64,000 bases of DNA, taken from NCBI RefSeq assembly GCF_018614575.1, contig NZ_JAGGOJ010000013.1:1-64000 (forward strand). Reading direction: 5' to 3'. Below, in pieces: positions 25,601 to 34,700 of this stretch. This DNA comes from Streptomyces sp. ISL-10 (GTDB taxonomy: Bacteria; Actinomycetota; Actinomycetes; Streptomycetales; Streptomycetaceae). Position 1 is the first letter of the stretch. Every line of letters begins with the position of its first letter. The notes under the pieces are model-generated. The model saw nothing but the letters and a program-made list of their open reading frames with translations, had not been told where the DNA came from and ran no database searches. Made by a program: the position numbers and the translations under genes.

Positions 25601-27624
25601 CCGGCGGCTCGGCCGGCTACGACCACAAGGGCATGGGCATCACGGCCCGCGGCGCATGGGAGTCGGTCAAGCGGCACTTCCGCGAGCTGGGCCACGACAC
25701 CCAGACCCAGGACTTCACCGTCGTCGGCGTCGGAGACATGTCCGGTGACGTGTTCGGCAACGGCATGCTGCTCAGCGAGCACATCCGGCTCGTCGCGGCC
25801 TTCGACCACCGCCACATCTTCATCGACCCGACGCCCGACGCGGCCGTCTCGTACGCCGAGCGCCGCCGGCTCTTCGAGCTGCCGCGCTCGTCGTGGGCCG
25901 ACTACAACACGGCGCTGCTGTCCCATGGCGGCGGCATCCACCCGCGCACCGCCAAGTCGATCCCCCTCAACGCGGCGATGCGCGAGGCCCTCGGCATCGA
26001 GCCGGGCACCTCCAAGATGACGCCCGCCGAGCTGATGCAGGCCATCCTCAAGGCCCCGGTCGACCTGTTGTGGAACGGCGGCATCGGTACGTACGTCAAG
26101 GCGTCGACCGAGTCGCACGCCGACGTCGGCGACAAGGCCAACGACGCGATCCGCGTCAACGGCGAGGACCTCCGCGTCCGCGTCGTCGGCGAGGGCGGCA
26201 ACCTGGGCCTGACCCAGCTGGGCCGCATCGAGTTCGACCGCCACGGCGGCAAGGTCAACACGGACGCGATCGACAACAGCGCCGGTGTGGACACCTCCGA
26301 CCACGAGGTGAACATCAAGATCCTGCTCAACGGGCTGGTCACGGACGGCGACATGACCGTCAAGCAGCGCAACCAGCTGCTGGCGAAGATGACCGACGAG
26401 GTCGGCGCGCTCGTCCTGCGCAACAACTACGCGCAGAACACCGCCCTCGCCAACGCGGTCGCCCAGTCGCCGTCCCTGCTCCACGCCCACCAGCGCTTCA
26501 TGCGGCGCCTCGGGCGGGACGGGCACCTGGACCGGGCGCTGGAGTTCCTGCCCCACGACCGGCAGATCCGTGAGCTGCTGAACGCCGGCAAGGGGCTCAG
26601 CCAGCCGGAGCTGGCCGTCCTGCTGGCGTACACCAAGATCACGGTGGCCGACGAGCTGATCCGTACGTCGCTGCCGGACGACCCGTACCTGCGCCGGCTG
26701 CTGCACGCGTACTTCCCCAAGCCGCTGCGCGAGCAGTTCCCGGACGCGATCGACGCGCACGCCCTGCGGCGCGAGATCGTCACGACCGTGCTGGTCAACG
26801 ACACGGTGAACACCGGTGGTTCGACCTTCCTGCACCGTCTGCGGGAGGAGACCGGCGCGTCGATCGAGGAGGTCGTGCGGGCGCAGACCGCGGCGCGCGA
26901 GATCTTCGGTCTGAGCGGGGTCTGGGACGCCGTGGAGGCGCTGGACAACCAGGTCGCGGCCGAAGTCCAGACGCGTATCCGGCTGCATTCGCGCCGGCTC
27001 GTCGAGCGCGGCACGCGCTGGCTGCTGGGCAACCGGCCGCAGCCGCTGGAGCTGGCGGAGACCATCGAGTTCTTCTCCGAGCGGGTGGAGGAGGTGTGGG
27101 CCTCGCTGCCGAAGATGCTGCGCGGCGCGGACCTCGAGTGGTACCAGGGCATCCTGGACGAGCTCACCGGGGCGGGTGTGCCCGAGGACCTCGCGCTGCG
27201 GGTGGCCGGTTTCTCGTCGGCGTTCCCGACGCTGGACATCGTCGCGATCGCGGACCGTACGGGGCAGGAGCCGCTGGCGGTCGCCGAGGTGTACTACGAC
27301 CTCGCGGACCGGCTCTCCATCACGCAGCTGATGGACCGGATCATCGAGCTGCCGCGGGCGGACCGCTGGCAGTCGATGGCCCGCGCCTCGATCCGCGAGG
27401 ACCTGTACGCGGCCCACGCGGCGCTGACGGCGGACGTCCTGTCGGTGGGCAACGGCAGCGCGACGCCGGAGGAGCGCTTCAAGTCCTGGGAGCAGAAGAA
27501 CGCGGCGCTGCTGGGGCGTGCGCGGTCGACGCTGGACGAGATCCAGGGCTCGGACACGTTCGATCTGGCGAATCTGTCGGTGGCGATGAGGACGATGCGG
27601 CAGTTGCTGCGGGCGCATCACTGA
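22690..27624 (+). CDS. gdh: Large NAD-specific glutamate dehydrogenase (L_180 type)
   Basis: 1644 residues, matching the roughly 1650-residue GDH described from Streptomyces clavuligerus. Catalyses NAD-dependent oxidative deamination of glutamate to 2-oxoglutarate and ammonia. The N-terminal half carries ACT-like regulatory modules. The catalytic core (about 800-1230) holds GKVARGGLRWSDRREDFRTE, GAKGGFVAKQL with the family's substrate and catalytic lysines, and GVGDMSGDVFGNGMLLS of the dinucleotide region. The C-terminal third is family-specific. ATG preceded by AGAGGA. It is followed by a strong terminator. Confidence 0.96.
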   Translation: MQTKLDEAKAELLARAARVAENSPVGGHLPTGDEQGKRPDRDTLLMFLQRYYLHTAPEDLADRDPVDVFGAALSHYRLAENRPQGTANVRVHTPTVEENGWTCSHSVVEVVTDDMPFLVDSVTNELSRQGRGIHVVIHPQVVVRRDVTGRLIEVLPAEASTKDLPHDAFVESWIHVEMDRETDRADLKQITADLLRVLSDVREAVEDWEKMRDSALRIADELPNEPTADDLREQEVEEARELLRWLAADHFTFLGYREYELVNGDALAAVPGTGLGILRSDPHHSEDEAHPVSPSFSRLPADARAKAREHKQLVLTKANSRATVHRPSYLDYVGVKKFDAEGNVVGERRFLGLFSSAAYTESVRRVPVIRRKVDEVLEGAGFSPNSHDGRDLLQILETYPRDELFQTPVDQLRSIVTSVLYLQERRRLRLYLRQDEYGRYYSALIYLPRDRYTTGVRLRLIDILKEELGGTSVDFTAWNTESILSRLHFVVRVPAGTVLPDLTDADTERIEARLVEAARSWADGFGEALNAEFGEERAAELLRRYGNAFPEGYKADHTPRSAVADLVRMEELTHSDKDFALSLYEPVGAAPGERRFKIYRTGEQVSLSAVLPVLQRLGCEVVDERPYELRCADRTHAWIYDFGLRMPRSGGNGDYLADDARERFQDAFAAVWTGEAENDGFNSLVLGAGLNWREAMVLRAYAKYLRQAGSTFSQDYMEDTLRNNVHTTRLLVSLFEARMSPDRQRAGTELIDGLLEEVDGALDQVASLDEDRILRSFLTVIKATLRTNFFQAAQSGKQHGYVSMKFDPQAIPDLPAPRPAFEIWVYSPRVEGVHLRFGKVARGGLRWSDRREDFRTEILGLVKAQMVKNTVIVPVGAKGGFVAKQLPDPSVDRDAWLAEGIACYRTFISALLDITDNMVAGEVVPPAQVVRHDEDDTYLVVAADKGTASFSDIANEVAVAYNFWLGDAFASGGSAGYDHKGMGITARGAWESVKRHFRELGHDTQTQDFTVVGVGDMSGDVFGNGMLLSEHIRLVAAFDHRHIFIDPTPDAAVSYAERRRLFELPRSSWADYNTALLSHGGGIHPRTAKSIPLNAAMREALGIEPGTSKMTPAELMQAILKAPVDLLWNGGIGTYVKASTESHADVGDKANDAIRVNGEDLRVRVVGEGGNLGLTQLGRIEFDRHGGKVNTDAIDNSAGVDTSDHEVNIKILLNGLVTDGDMTVKQRNQLLAKMTDEVGALVLRNNYAQNTALANAVAQSPSLLHAHQRFMRRLGRDGHLDRALEFLPHDRQIRELLNAGKGLSQPELAVLLAYTKITVADELIRTSLPDDPYLRRLLHAYFPKPLREQFPDAIDAHALRREIVTTVLVNDTVNTGGSTFLHRLREETGASIEEVVRAQTAAREIFGLSGVWDAVEALDNQVAAEVQTRIRLHSRRLVERGTRWLLGNRPQPLELAETIEFFSERVEEVWASLPKMLRGADLEWYQGILDELTGAGVPEDLALRVAGFSSAFPTLDIVAIADRTGQEPLAVAEVYYDLADRLSITQLMDRIIELPRADRWQSMARASIREDLYAAHAALTADVLSVGNGSATPEERFKSWEQKNAALLGRARSTLDEIQGSDTFDLANLSVAMRTMRQLLRAHH

Positions 27625-27634
27625 CGGGACGAGT

Positions 27635-27668
27635 GGGGCGGGGCGGGGGTTGCCCCCCGCCCCGCCCC
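27635..27668 (+). terminator. Terminator after gdh
   Basis: A 15-bp G-run/C-run inverted repeat (27635-27649 and 27654-27668, loop TTGC) begins 11 bp after the gdh stop. Confidence 0.8.
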
Positions 27669-27682
27669 GCCCCTTCCCGTAA

Positions 27683-27941
27683 CCGGGGCTGCGCCCCGGA
27701 CCCCTGGGTGGTGGGGGCTGACCCCCAGCCCCCTGGAACGGCGGCTTCGCGCCGCGGGCGTGGCCCTGTGCGCGCGTGTCCGTCCCGCAGGCTGGGTGCC
27801 GAGGCCGTGTCCGCCGGAGCGGCGGCTTCGCGCCGCGGGCGTGCCCGGCCCGGGAGCGTGGTCTCGGACCGCTGATCTCTGGCCGTGCGGGGGCGGGGGG
27901 CCGATGCCCCAGGGCGGCGGCTTCGTGCCGCGGGGGCGTGG
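27683..27941. repeat. Cluster of palindromic intergenic repeats
   Basis: CCGGGGC-TGC-GCCCCGG lies at 27683-27699, then GGGGGCTG-ACCC-CAGCCCCC. After these come three copies of a unit with core GCGGCTTCGCGCCGCGGGCG at about 27741, 27822 and 27918 (the third with two changes), each able to form a short hairpin with a TTCG loop. Together they fill the spacer between gdh and the kinase. They resemble dispersed repeats common in Streptomyces intergenic DNA. Confidence 0.75.
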
Positions 27942-28021
27942 CCGGACTGACGTCAGGAGGCCGCGTGCCGTCCCCACCACCTTGGCCTCCCGGGTCCTGG
28001 GAGCGCCCGCCGGTGGAGCCG

Positions 28022-28954
28022 TCAGGGCCAGCGGGAAGTGCGGGGGTCCGGGAGGGCGGAGGCTCGTTCCACCGACGTGACGGCCGTCGACACAGCCGGC
28101 GGGAGCCAGGTCGAGAGGTTGTGCGTCGGGGTGCACAGCGACGCCAGTTCGTTCGTCGACGGGCGGTCCTCCGGGCGGGGGGAGAGCGTTGCCGTCAGGA
28201 GGTGGCGCAGAGGTTCGGGGTGGGCGCTCAGGTCGGGGGGTTCGTGGGCCGTGCCCGCGATGCGGGTTGCGACGACCAGGCCGCCGCCCTCGCCGTACGG
28301 GTGGCGTCCCGTCGCCGCCTCCGCGGCGATGAGGCCGAGCGTGAACACGTCGGACGCGGGCGTCAGTTCGCGCCCCAGCGCGTGCTCGGGGGACATGTAC
28401 TTCGGCGTACCGACCATCCGCCCCACCGTGGTCAGCGCCGACGTGCCGTCGGCGGCGCGCGCGATGCCGAAGTCGAGCAGCCAGGGCCCCTGTGCCGTCA
28501 GCAGCAGGTTGGCGGGCTTCACGTCCCGGTGGATCAGCCCGGCCGCGTGCACCGCACTCAGCGCGTGCGCCGCGCAGGCCGTCAGTTGCAGGACGCAGGC
28601 GAGCGGCAGCGGGCCGAACTCGCGCAGCGCCTCGTCGAGCGGCAGCCCCGGCACGTAACGAGTGGCCAGCCACGGCCGTTCCGCCTCCGCGTCGTGGTCC
28701 ACGACGGGCACCAGATGGCGGCCCTGCACCGTGCGCGCCGCCTGGACCTCACGGGCGAAACGGCGCCGGAACTTCTCGTTCTCGGCGTGTTCGCGGCGGA
28801 TCAGCTTCAGCGCGACGGGCAGGGCGTCACCACGCGTGCGCGTCAGGAACACGGTGCCCATGCCGCCTTCGCCGATCCGCGCCCGCAGGGCGTACCCCGC
28901 GATCCGGCGCGGATCCTCCTCCCGCAACGGCTCCGGCCCCCGCGTGCCACCCAT
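28022..28954 (-). CDS. Small Ser/Thr protein kinase without sensor domain
   Basis: 310 residues. A complete kinase domain fills the protein: glycine loop IGEGGMGTVF, ATP lysine K50, catalytic loop HRDVKPANLL with D144, and DFG at D161. The C-terminus is a short tail with no transmembrane helix and no extracellular sensor, so it is a cytoplasmic kinase. It lies next to the glycopolymer exporter genes in the same orientation (43 bp downstream of tagH), which may indicate a regulatory link. The substrate is unknown. Confidence 0.92.
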   Translation of the reverse strand: MGGTRGPEPLREEDPRRIAGYALRARIGEGGMGTVFLTRTRGDALPVALKLIRREHAENEKFRRRFAREVQAARTVQGRHLVPVVDHDAEAERPWLATRYVPGLPLDEALREFGPLPLACVLQLTACAAHALSAVHAAGLIHRDVKPANLLLTAQGPWLLDFGIARAADGTSALTTVGRMVGTPKYMSPEHALGRELTPASDVFTLGLIAAEAATGRHPYGEGGGLVVATRIAGTAHEPPDLSAHPEPLRHLLTATLSPRPEDRPSTNELASLCTPTHNLSTWLPPAVSTAVTSVERASALPDPRTSRWP

Positions 28955-28997
28955 CCCGACCCCCTAGCCGACGGCAGGGGAGCCTACCCGGCCGGCG

Positions 28998-29777
28998 TCA
29001 CTTCCTCCCGCCCGTGAACTCCTCGTACGCCGCCACGACCTCCTTCGCCGGCCCGTCCATCCGCAGGACGCCCGCCTCCAGCCAGATCGCGCGGTCGCAG
29101 GTCTCGGTGATCGTCGAGTTGCTGTGGCTGACCAGGAAGACCGTGCCCGCCTCCTTGCGCAGCTCGTCGATGCGCTGCTGGCTGCGGCGCCGGAAGCGGG
29201 CGTCACCGGTGGAAAGTGCTTCGTCGATCAGCAGCACGTCGTGGCTCTTGGCAGCGGCGATGGAGAAGCGCAGCCGGGCGCCCATGCCGGAGGAGTACGT
29301 GCGCATCGGCAGCGAGATGAAGTCGCCCTTGTCGTTGATCCCGGAGAAGTCCACGATGCCGTCGTACCGTTCGCGGATCTGCTCGCGGGTCATGCCCATC
29401 GCGAGACCGCCGAGGACGACATTGCGCTCGCCGGTCAGGTCGGACATGAGGGCCGCGTTGACGCCGAGGAGAGACGGCTGGCCGTGGGTCCAGACCTTGC
29501 CCTCGGCGGTGGGCAGGAGACCGGCGATGGCCTTGAGCAGGGTGGACTTCCCGGAGCCGTTGGAGCCGATGAGGCCGATCGCCTCGCCCTTGTACGCGGC
29601 GAAGCTGACGCCCTTGACCGCGTGCACCTCGCGTACGCCGGGCGTGGCGCGCCGGGAGACGAGCCGGCTGAGGGCGGAAGTGGCGCTGCCCCGGCCGGTG
29701 CGGGCGCCGTTGACCTTGTAGGTGATGTGGACGCCGTCGACGACGACGGTGGGAACGGGCTCCTCGGGGTCAGCCAC
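28998..29777 (-). CDS. Polysaccharide/teichoic acid ABC exporter ATPase (TagH-like)
   Basis: 259 residues. Walker A GSNGSGKST, signature YSSGMGARL, Walker B VLLIDEALS and switch histidine in FLVSHS are intact. The YSSGM signature variant and the extended N-terminus (VVVDGVHITYK before the core) identify the TagH/Wzt exporter class, which exports lipid-linked wall polymers. It lacks the C-terminal carbohydrate-binding domain of Wzt. It overlaps the permease gene by 8 bp, giving a two-gene exporter. Confidence 0.93.
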   Translation of the reverse strand: MADPEEPVPTVVVDGVHITYKVNGARTGRGSATSALSRLVSRRATPGVREVHAVKGVSFAAYKGEAIGLIGSNGSGKSTLLKAIAGLLPTAEGKVWTHGQPSLLGVNAALMSDLTGERNVVLGGLAMGMTREQIRERYDGIVDFSGINDKGDFISLPMRTYSSGMGARLRFSIAAAKSHDVLLIDEALSTGDARFRRRSQQRIDELRKEAGTVFLVSHSNSTITETCDRAIWLEAGVLRMDGPAKEVVAAYEEFTGGRK

Positions 29778-30693
29778 GGCCGTACTGCTCCTCTGCCTTC
29801 CAGAAGTACACGAAACCGCCGGCGCCGAGGACTACGGCCCACAGCAGGGCGGCGGCCCACACATGAGGGGGCAGCCGGTCGGCGGTGAAGGACTCGATGA
29901 ACGCGAAGCGGACGAGGTCGATGTAGAGCGCGGCCGGGTTGTACCGGATCACGGCGGCCACCAGGTGGGGCACCCGGTCGCTGCCGAGGACCTTGTCGAT
30001 GGACCACATCACACCGGACGCGTACATCCAGGTGCGCAGGACGAACGGCATCAGCTGCGCGACGTCGGGGGTGCGGGCGGCGATCCGGGCCATGGCCATC
30101 GACAGGCCGGTGTTGAACATGGCCTGGAGGACGAGCGCGGGGACCGCCAGCAGCCAGGAGGGCCTCGGGAACTCGCCGAAGCAGAACAGGATGGCGACGA
30201 GGGCGCCGAGCGAGAAGAGCAGCTGCTGCAACTGCTGGAGGGCGAGTGCGATGGGCAGGGCGGCCCGGGGAAAGTGCAGTGCGCGGACGAGCCCGATGTT
30301 GCCGGAGATCGCGCGGGTGCCGGCCGTGATCGAGTTCGCTGTGAACGTCCAGATGAACACACCCGTGACGAGGAACGGCACGAAGTCGGGCACGTCGTCG
30401 CCGGTGCCGAGCAGCTGGCCGAAGATCAGGTAGTAGACGGCTGCGTTGAGCAGGGGGGTCGCGAGCTGCCAGACCTGGCCGAGGCGGGCCTGGCTGTACT
30501 GGGCGGTGAGCTTGGCGGTGGCGAAGGCGGTGATGAAGTGCCGCCGCGACCAGAGCTGACGGATGTACGCGCCGAGGGCGGGGCGCGCGCCGCTGACCGT
30601 GAGGCCGTGGCGCGCGGCGAGCGCGGCCAGGTCGGTGGGCGGGGCGGCGGCAGGGGCGCCGGCGGGAGGCCGGGAGGCGGTGGCTGTGATCAC
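29770..30693 (-). CDS. Polysaccharide ABC exporter permease (TagG-like)
   Basis: 307 residues with six predicted transmembrane segments and an N-terminal cytoplasmic region of about 60 residues ending in LWSRRHFITAFATAKL. The ABC-2 polymer-export signature is seen in LGQVWQLATPLLNAAVYYLIFGQLLG. It pairs with the overlapping ATPase to move a wall glycopolymer across the membrane. It is divergent from the TetR gene, with an operator-like inverted repeat between them. Confidence 0.93.
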   Translation of the reverse strand: MITATASRPPAGAPAAAPPTDLAALAARHGLTVSGARPALGAYIRQLWSRRHFITAFATAKLTAQYSQARLGQVWQLATPLLNAAVYYLIFGQLLGTGDDVPDFVPFLVTGVFIWTFTANSITAGTRAISGNIGLVRALHFPRAALPIALALQQLQQLLFSLGALVAILFCFGEFPRPSWLLAVPALVLQAMFNTGLSMAMARIAARTPDVAQLMPFVLRTWMYASGVMWSIDKVLGSDRVPHLVAAVIRYNPAALYIDLVRFAFIESFTADRLPPHVWAAALLWAVVLGAGGFVYFWKAEEQYGRG

Positions 30694-30762
30694 GCGGGTG
30701 GTCGCTTTCGTGGTGACGGCGGACAGCAGTCTTCAATGGAACGGGACCGTATCGTCGCTACG

Positions 30763-30783
30763 GCGAGGGTAGGACCCCCTCGC
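30763..30783. promoter_or_regulatory. Inverted repeat between tagG-like and tetR genes
   Basis: GCGAGGG (30763-30769) and CCCTCGC (30777-30783) with a 7-bp spacer lie between the divergent starts. A second imperfect pair, CCGTA-N7-TACGG, lies just to the left. Candidate TetR operators; not proven. Confidence 0.35.
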
Positions 30784-30826
30784 GTCGGAACGCAACCGTT
30801 TCGTCGTCACGGGTATGATTCCGGCC

Positions 30827-31432
30827 ATGCCTACGGACTCCGGAACCCCGCGCCGCGCCCCCGCAGGAGCCGCCGTGCTCCGCGAGGACGTGACCGACGC
30901 GATCCGCAAGGCCGTCTTCGAGGAACTGGCGGCGGTCGGCTTCGCGCGTATGTCCATCGAAGGGATCGCCCGGCGGGCGGGCGTCGGCAAGACGGCGGTC
31001 TACCGGCGCTGGAAGTCGAAGCTGTCGCTCGTGCTGGACCTGGTCTCGGCCGTCGCGGTCCAGGGCCTGCCCGCGCCGTCGACGGGATCGCTGCACGGGG
31101 ACGTACGGGCGCTGCTGGAGGTCGCTGCGCACGCACTGCGCCACCCGGTGGCGTCGCAGGTGATCCCGGACCTGCTGGTGGAGTCGGCGCGCAACCCCGA
31201 GATCTCGGACGCGATCAAGGCGGCGCTGCTGGACAGCCAGCAAGGGGTGGCGGCGGTGGTCGTCCGCGAGGCGGTCGCCAGAGGAGAACTCCCGCAGGAC
31301 ACGGACCCCGACAGGGCGCTGGATCTGATCGTGGGGCCGCTGTACTGGCGGCTGGCGGTGGTGCGGGGCGGGTTGCCGAAGGGATACCTGGACGAGTTGG
31401 CGCGAGCGGCGGTGGCGGCGCTCAAGTCCTGA
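30827..31432 (+). CDS. TetR/AcrR family transcriptional regulator
   Basis: 201 residues from ATG 30827 (an ATG four codons upstream is also possible). The N-terminal helix-turn-helix reads FARMSIEGIARRAGVGKTAVYRRWKSK (about 41-67), and a C-terminal ligand-binding domain of the TetR_C type ends in KGYLDELARAAVAALKS. Divergent from the exporter operon and just upstream of the glycosyltransferase genes, it is the obvious candidate regulator of polymer export. The ligand is unknown. Confidence 0.92.
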   Translation: MPTDSGTPRRAPAGAAVLREDVTDAIRKAVFEELAAVGFARMSIEGIARRAGVGKTAVYRRWKSKLSLVLDLVSAVAVQGLPAPSTGSLHGDVRALLEVAAHALRHPVASQVIPDLLVESARNPEISDAIKAALLDSQQGVAAVVVREAVARGELPQDTDPDRALDLIVGPLYWRLAVVRGGLPKGYLDELARAAVAALKS

Positions 31433-31716
31433 CACCGCGGCAGGAGCGCGCGGCGGTGCGTGGCGGTGCGTGGCACCCGGGTGCGTCGGCGTGCGTGGCG
31501 CGAAGATGTGTGGTGCCCGGGTGCGTGACGCGCAGGCGCCTGGCGCCGAGGTGTGCGGCGTGGGGGCGCATGGCGCGGACACGTGTCCGCCGTCGGCGCG
31601 CGCGAACCCGTGCGCGCCCCCGGGGTCACCCGTTCGGCTCATGGCGTGGTGACCCCCGGGCGACGGGCCGGTTGTGCTCCGCAGCAACCATGCGCTCTTG
31701 AACGGACGTGCCCACC

Positions 31717-34700
31717 ATGCCGATTCGGCTCAGCGTCGTCGTCCCCGTCCACAACGTGGAGGACTATCTCGAGGAGTGTCTGCGCTCCCTCGCCGAGCAG
31801 AGTCTGCGGGACATCGAGGTCGTCATGGTCGACGACGGCTCCACCGACGGCAGCGGTGACATCGCCCGGCGCTTCGTCGCGGACGATCAGCGTTTCACGC
31901 TGGTCTCACAGGAGAACGCCGGCCTCGGGGCCGCGCGCAACGCCGGGATCAGACGGGCGTCCGGAGAGTTCCTCGCGTTCGTCGACAGCGACGACGTCGT
32001 GCCCCCCGACGCGTACGAGAAGATGGTCGGCTCACTCGACGCCTCGGGGTCGGACTTCGCCACCGGCAACGTCCACCGGCTGCGGGCCGGCGGCAGGACG
32101 CAGCAGTCGCCCATGTTCCGCGAACCGATGGCCACGTCCCGTATTGCCACCCACGTCACCAGGCACTGGGCGCTGTTGTACGACCGCATCGCCTGCAACA
32201 AGGTCTTCCGCAGGGAGTTCTGGGACCGGAACTCCTTCGCATTCCCCGAAGGCGTCCTCTTCGAGGACATCCCCGTCATCGTCCCCGCGCACTTCCTCGC
32301 CCGCTCCGTCGACGTCCTGCACGACACGGTCTACCTGTGGCGCGACCGCGACGGGTCGATCACGACCCGCAGGGCGCGGCCCGCGGCTGTGCGGGACCGG
32401 GTCGCCTCCGTCACCGCGGCACGCGACCTCCTCGGCGGCGAGGCGCGGCGGCGCTACGAGGCGAGCGTGCTCGCCAGCGACCTGATGCTCTTCATGGACG
32501 CCCTCCCCGACGGCGACGAGGCGTACCACGACGCCTTCCTGCGGCACGCCGGGGAGTTCGTGAACAGCGTGCCCCGGCACGTCCTGGACGGGCTCGCGCT
32601 GCATCTGCGCGTCGCGTGGCAACTCGTGCGCGAGGGGCGCCTCGCCGAGCTGCTGGCCTTCCTCGCCTTCCAGAAGAAGGAGGGCCGCGACGTGTTCCGC
32701 GTGCAAGGCCCGCGCGCCCGCCGCGCCGTGTACCCGCCGCTCACCGCACCCCTCCCCCGTGGCGTCGACCGGCCCGGCCCCGCCGACCTGCCGGTCGTTT
32801 CCGACCTCACCGAGGCGGTGTGGCGGGACGGAAAGCTGCACCTCAAGGGGTACGCGTACGTCCGCAACCACCCGGCCGGCGAGCGACGGCCGCGTACGTT
32901 CGGCTGGTTGCGGTCCGGGCGCAGGCGCGTGATCCCGCTGCGTCTGCGCCCCGCGGGCGTTCCCGAGGCGAGCGCCGACTCGCGGCAGAGCCTGCACTCC
33001 TACGAACGGGCGGGGTTCGAGACCGTCGTCGACCCGGCGCGGCTGCGGACCGGCACGTGGAACCTCGAGGTCGGCATCCTCGCGGGCGGGATCTTCCGCC
33101 GCGGTCCCCTGCGCCTGCTCGGCAACCGGGCGGCCCCTGCCGTCCACGACGTGCGCGACGACCTGCGCATCGTGCCCCACCTGTCCGGCAACAAGCTGCG
33201 TCTGAAGGCGGAACGGGTCGTGGCCCGGCTCACCGCCCACCGGGCCACGGACGGCGGCGTGCGGATCGAGGGGACCACGACCGGCCCGGCCCCCAAGGCG
33301 CTGCTGCTGCACAACCGCCACACGCAGGAGCAGCGTGAAGTCCCCGTCGTGGTCGGGCCGTCGGGTGGATTCGCCGCCGACATCGTCCTCGGGAGCAGCG
33401 GAGCGGAGGCACCGCGCACCTCGGCCTGGACCGTCCGCCTCGTCCGCGCCGACGGCAGCCGCGTGCCCGTGGCCGTGTCCCGTACGACCGCTCCCGGGCA
33501 ATACCAGCTCGGCGATCCGGCCCGTGAACTCGCCGTCACCCGGGGCGCGTCCGGCAACCTCGTACTCAACGACCAGATCCCGCAGCCCCTCGTCGACACC
33601 TTCGCGTGGGCGATCTCCGGCGAACTCGTCATCGAGGGCGCTTTCCCCCGGCACGCCCTGCGCCGGCCCGAGCTGGTGCTCCAGCACAGCGGCTGCCAGG
33701 AGGAGGCCGTCTGCCCCCACGAGCTGCGGGACGGCCGTTTCCGTGCCGTGATCGCCCCCGCCGCGGTCGACGGGCCCGGCGGTGAACTGCCGCTCGCCGA
33801 GGGCCGGTGGTTCCTGTTCCTCCGCGAGCGCGGCGAGAGCGACCCGGCGCGCTACACACCGTTGCGCCTCGCGCCCGCCGAGCACGCTGCCGTACCCGCC
33901 GTGGAGCACGTGCACGGACGCGATTTCGCGCTCGACCGCCGCTATCACGACCAGCTCCTCCTGGAGTCGAGGCCGGTCCTGGCCGCCCACGAGCGCGGCG
34001 GCGTGGCCGAGCGGCGCATGCGCGAGCACGCCGCCGCCCTGCGCGTCGGTCCGCGCCGCGACACGGTCCTGTTCAGCAGCTTCGACGGACGCCAGTTCTC
34101 CGACTCGCCGCGCGCCGTCCATGAGGAACTGCTGCGCCGTGAGAGCCCGCTGGAGCCTGTGTGGGCCGTGCGCGACCAGCAGGCGAGGCTGCCCGCAGGG
34201 GTGCGGGCCGTCCCGTACGGCGGCGCGGAGTGGCACGAGGCCCTGGCCACCGCCCGGGCGGTGGTGACCAACACCCAGCTGCCGGAGTGGTTCGAGCGCG
34301 GCACCGGCCAGTTCGTGGTGCAGACCTGGCACGGCACACCGCTCAAGCGCATCGGCCGGGACCTGCTGGGCACCCCTCAGGCGAACCGGCCCTACATCGA
34401 GTCCCTGCCCGCCCGTGCCGCGCAGTGGAGCGTGCTGGTCTCGCCCAACCGCTTCTCCACCCCGATCCTGCGCCGCGCCTTCGGCTACGACGGCGAGGTC
34501 GTCGAGTCCGGGTATCCGCGCAACGCCCTGCTGCACGCCGAGGACCGGGCCAAGGTGGCCGCGAGCGTCCGCGAGCACCTCGGCATCCCGGACGGCAGGA
34601 CCGTCGTGCTGTACGCCCCGACCTGGCGCGAGGACCGTCCCAAGGGCGGCGGCCGCTACGCCCTCGACCTCCGGCTCGACCTGGCCGCGGCACGCGCCGC

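Noticed and set aside
22657..27621. 1654-residue open frame antisense to gdh
   Set aside because: It is the shadow of gdh through GC-biased third positions. The deduced protein is repetitive in Asp, Gly, Val and Leu with no domain.
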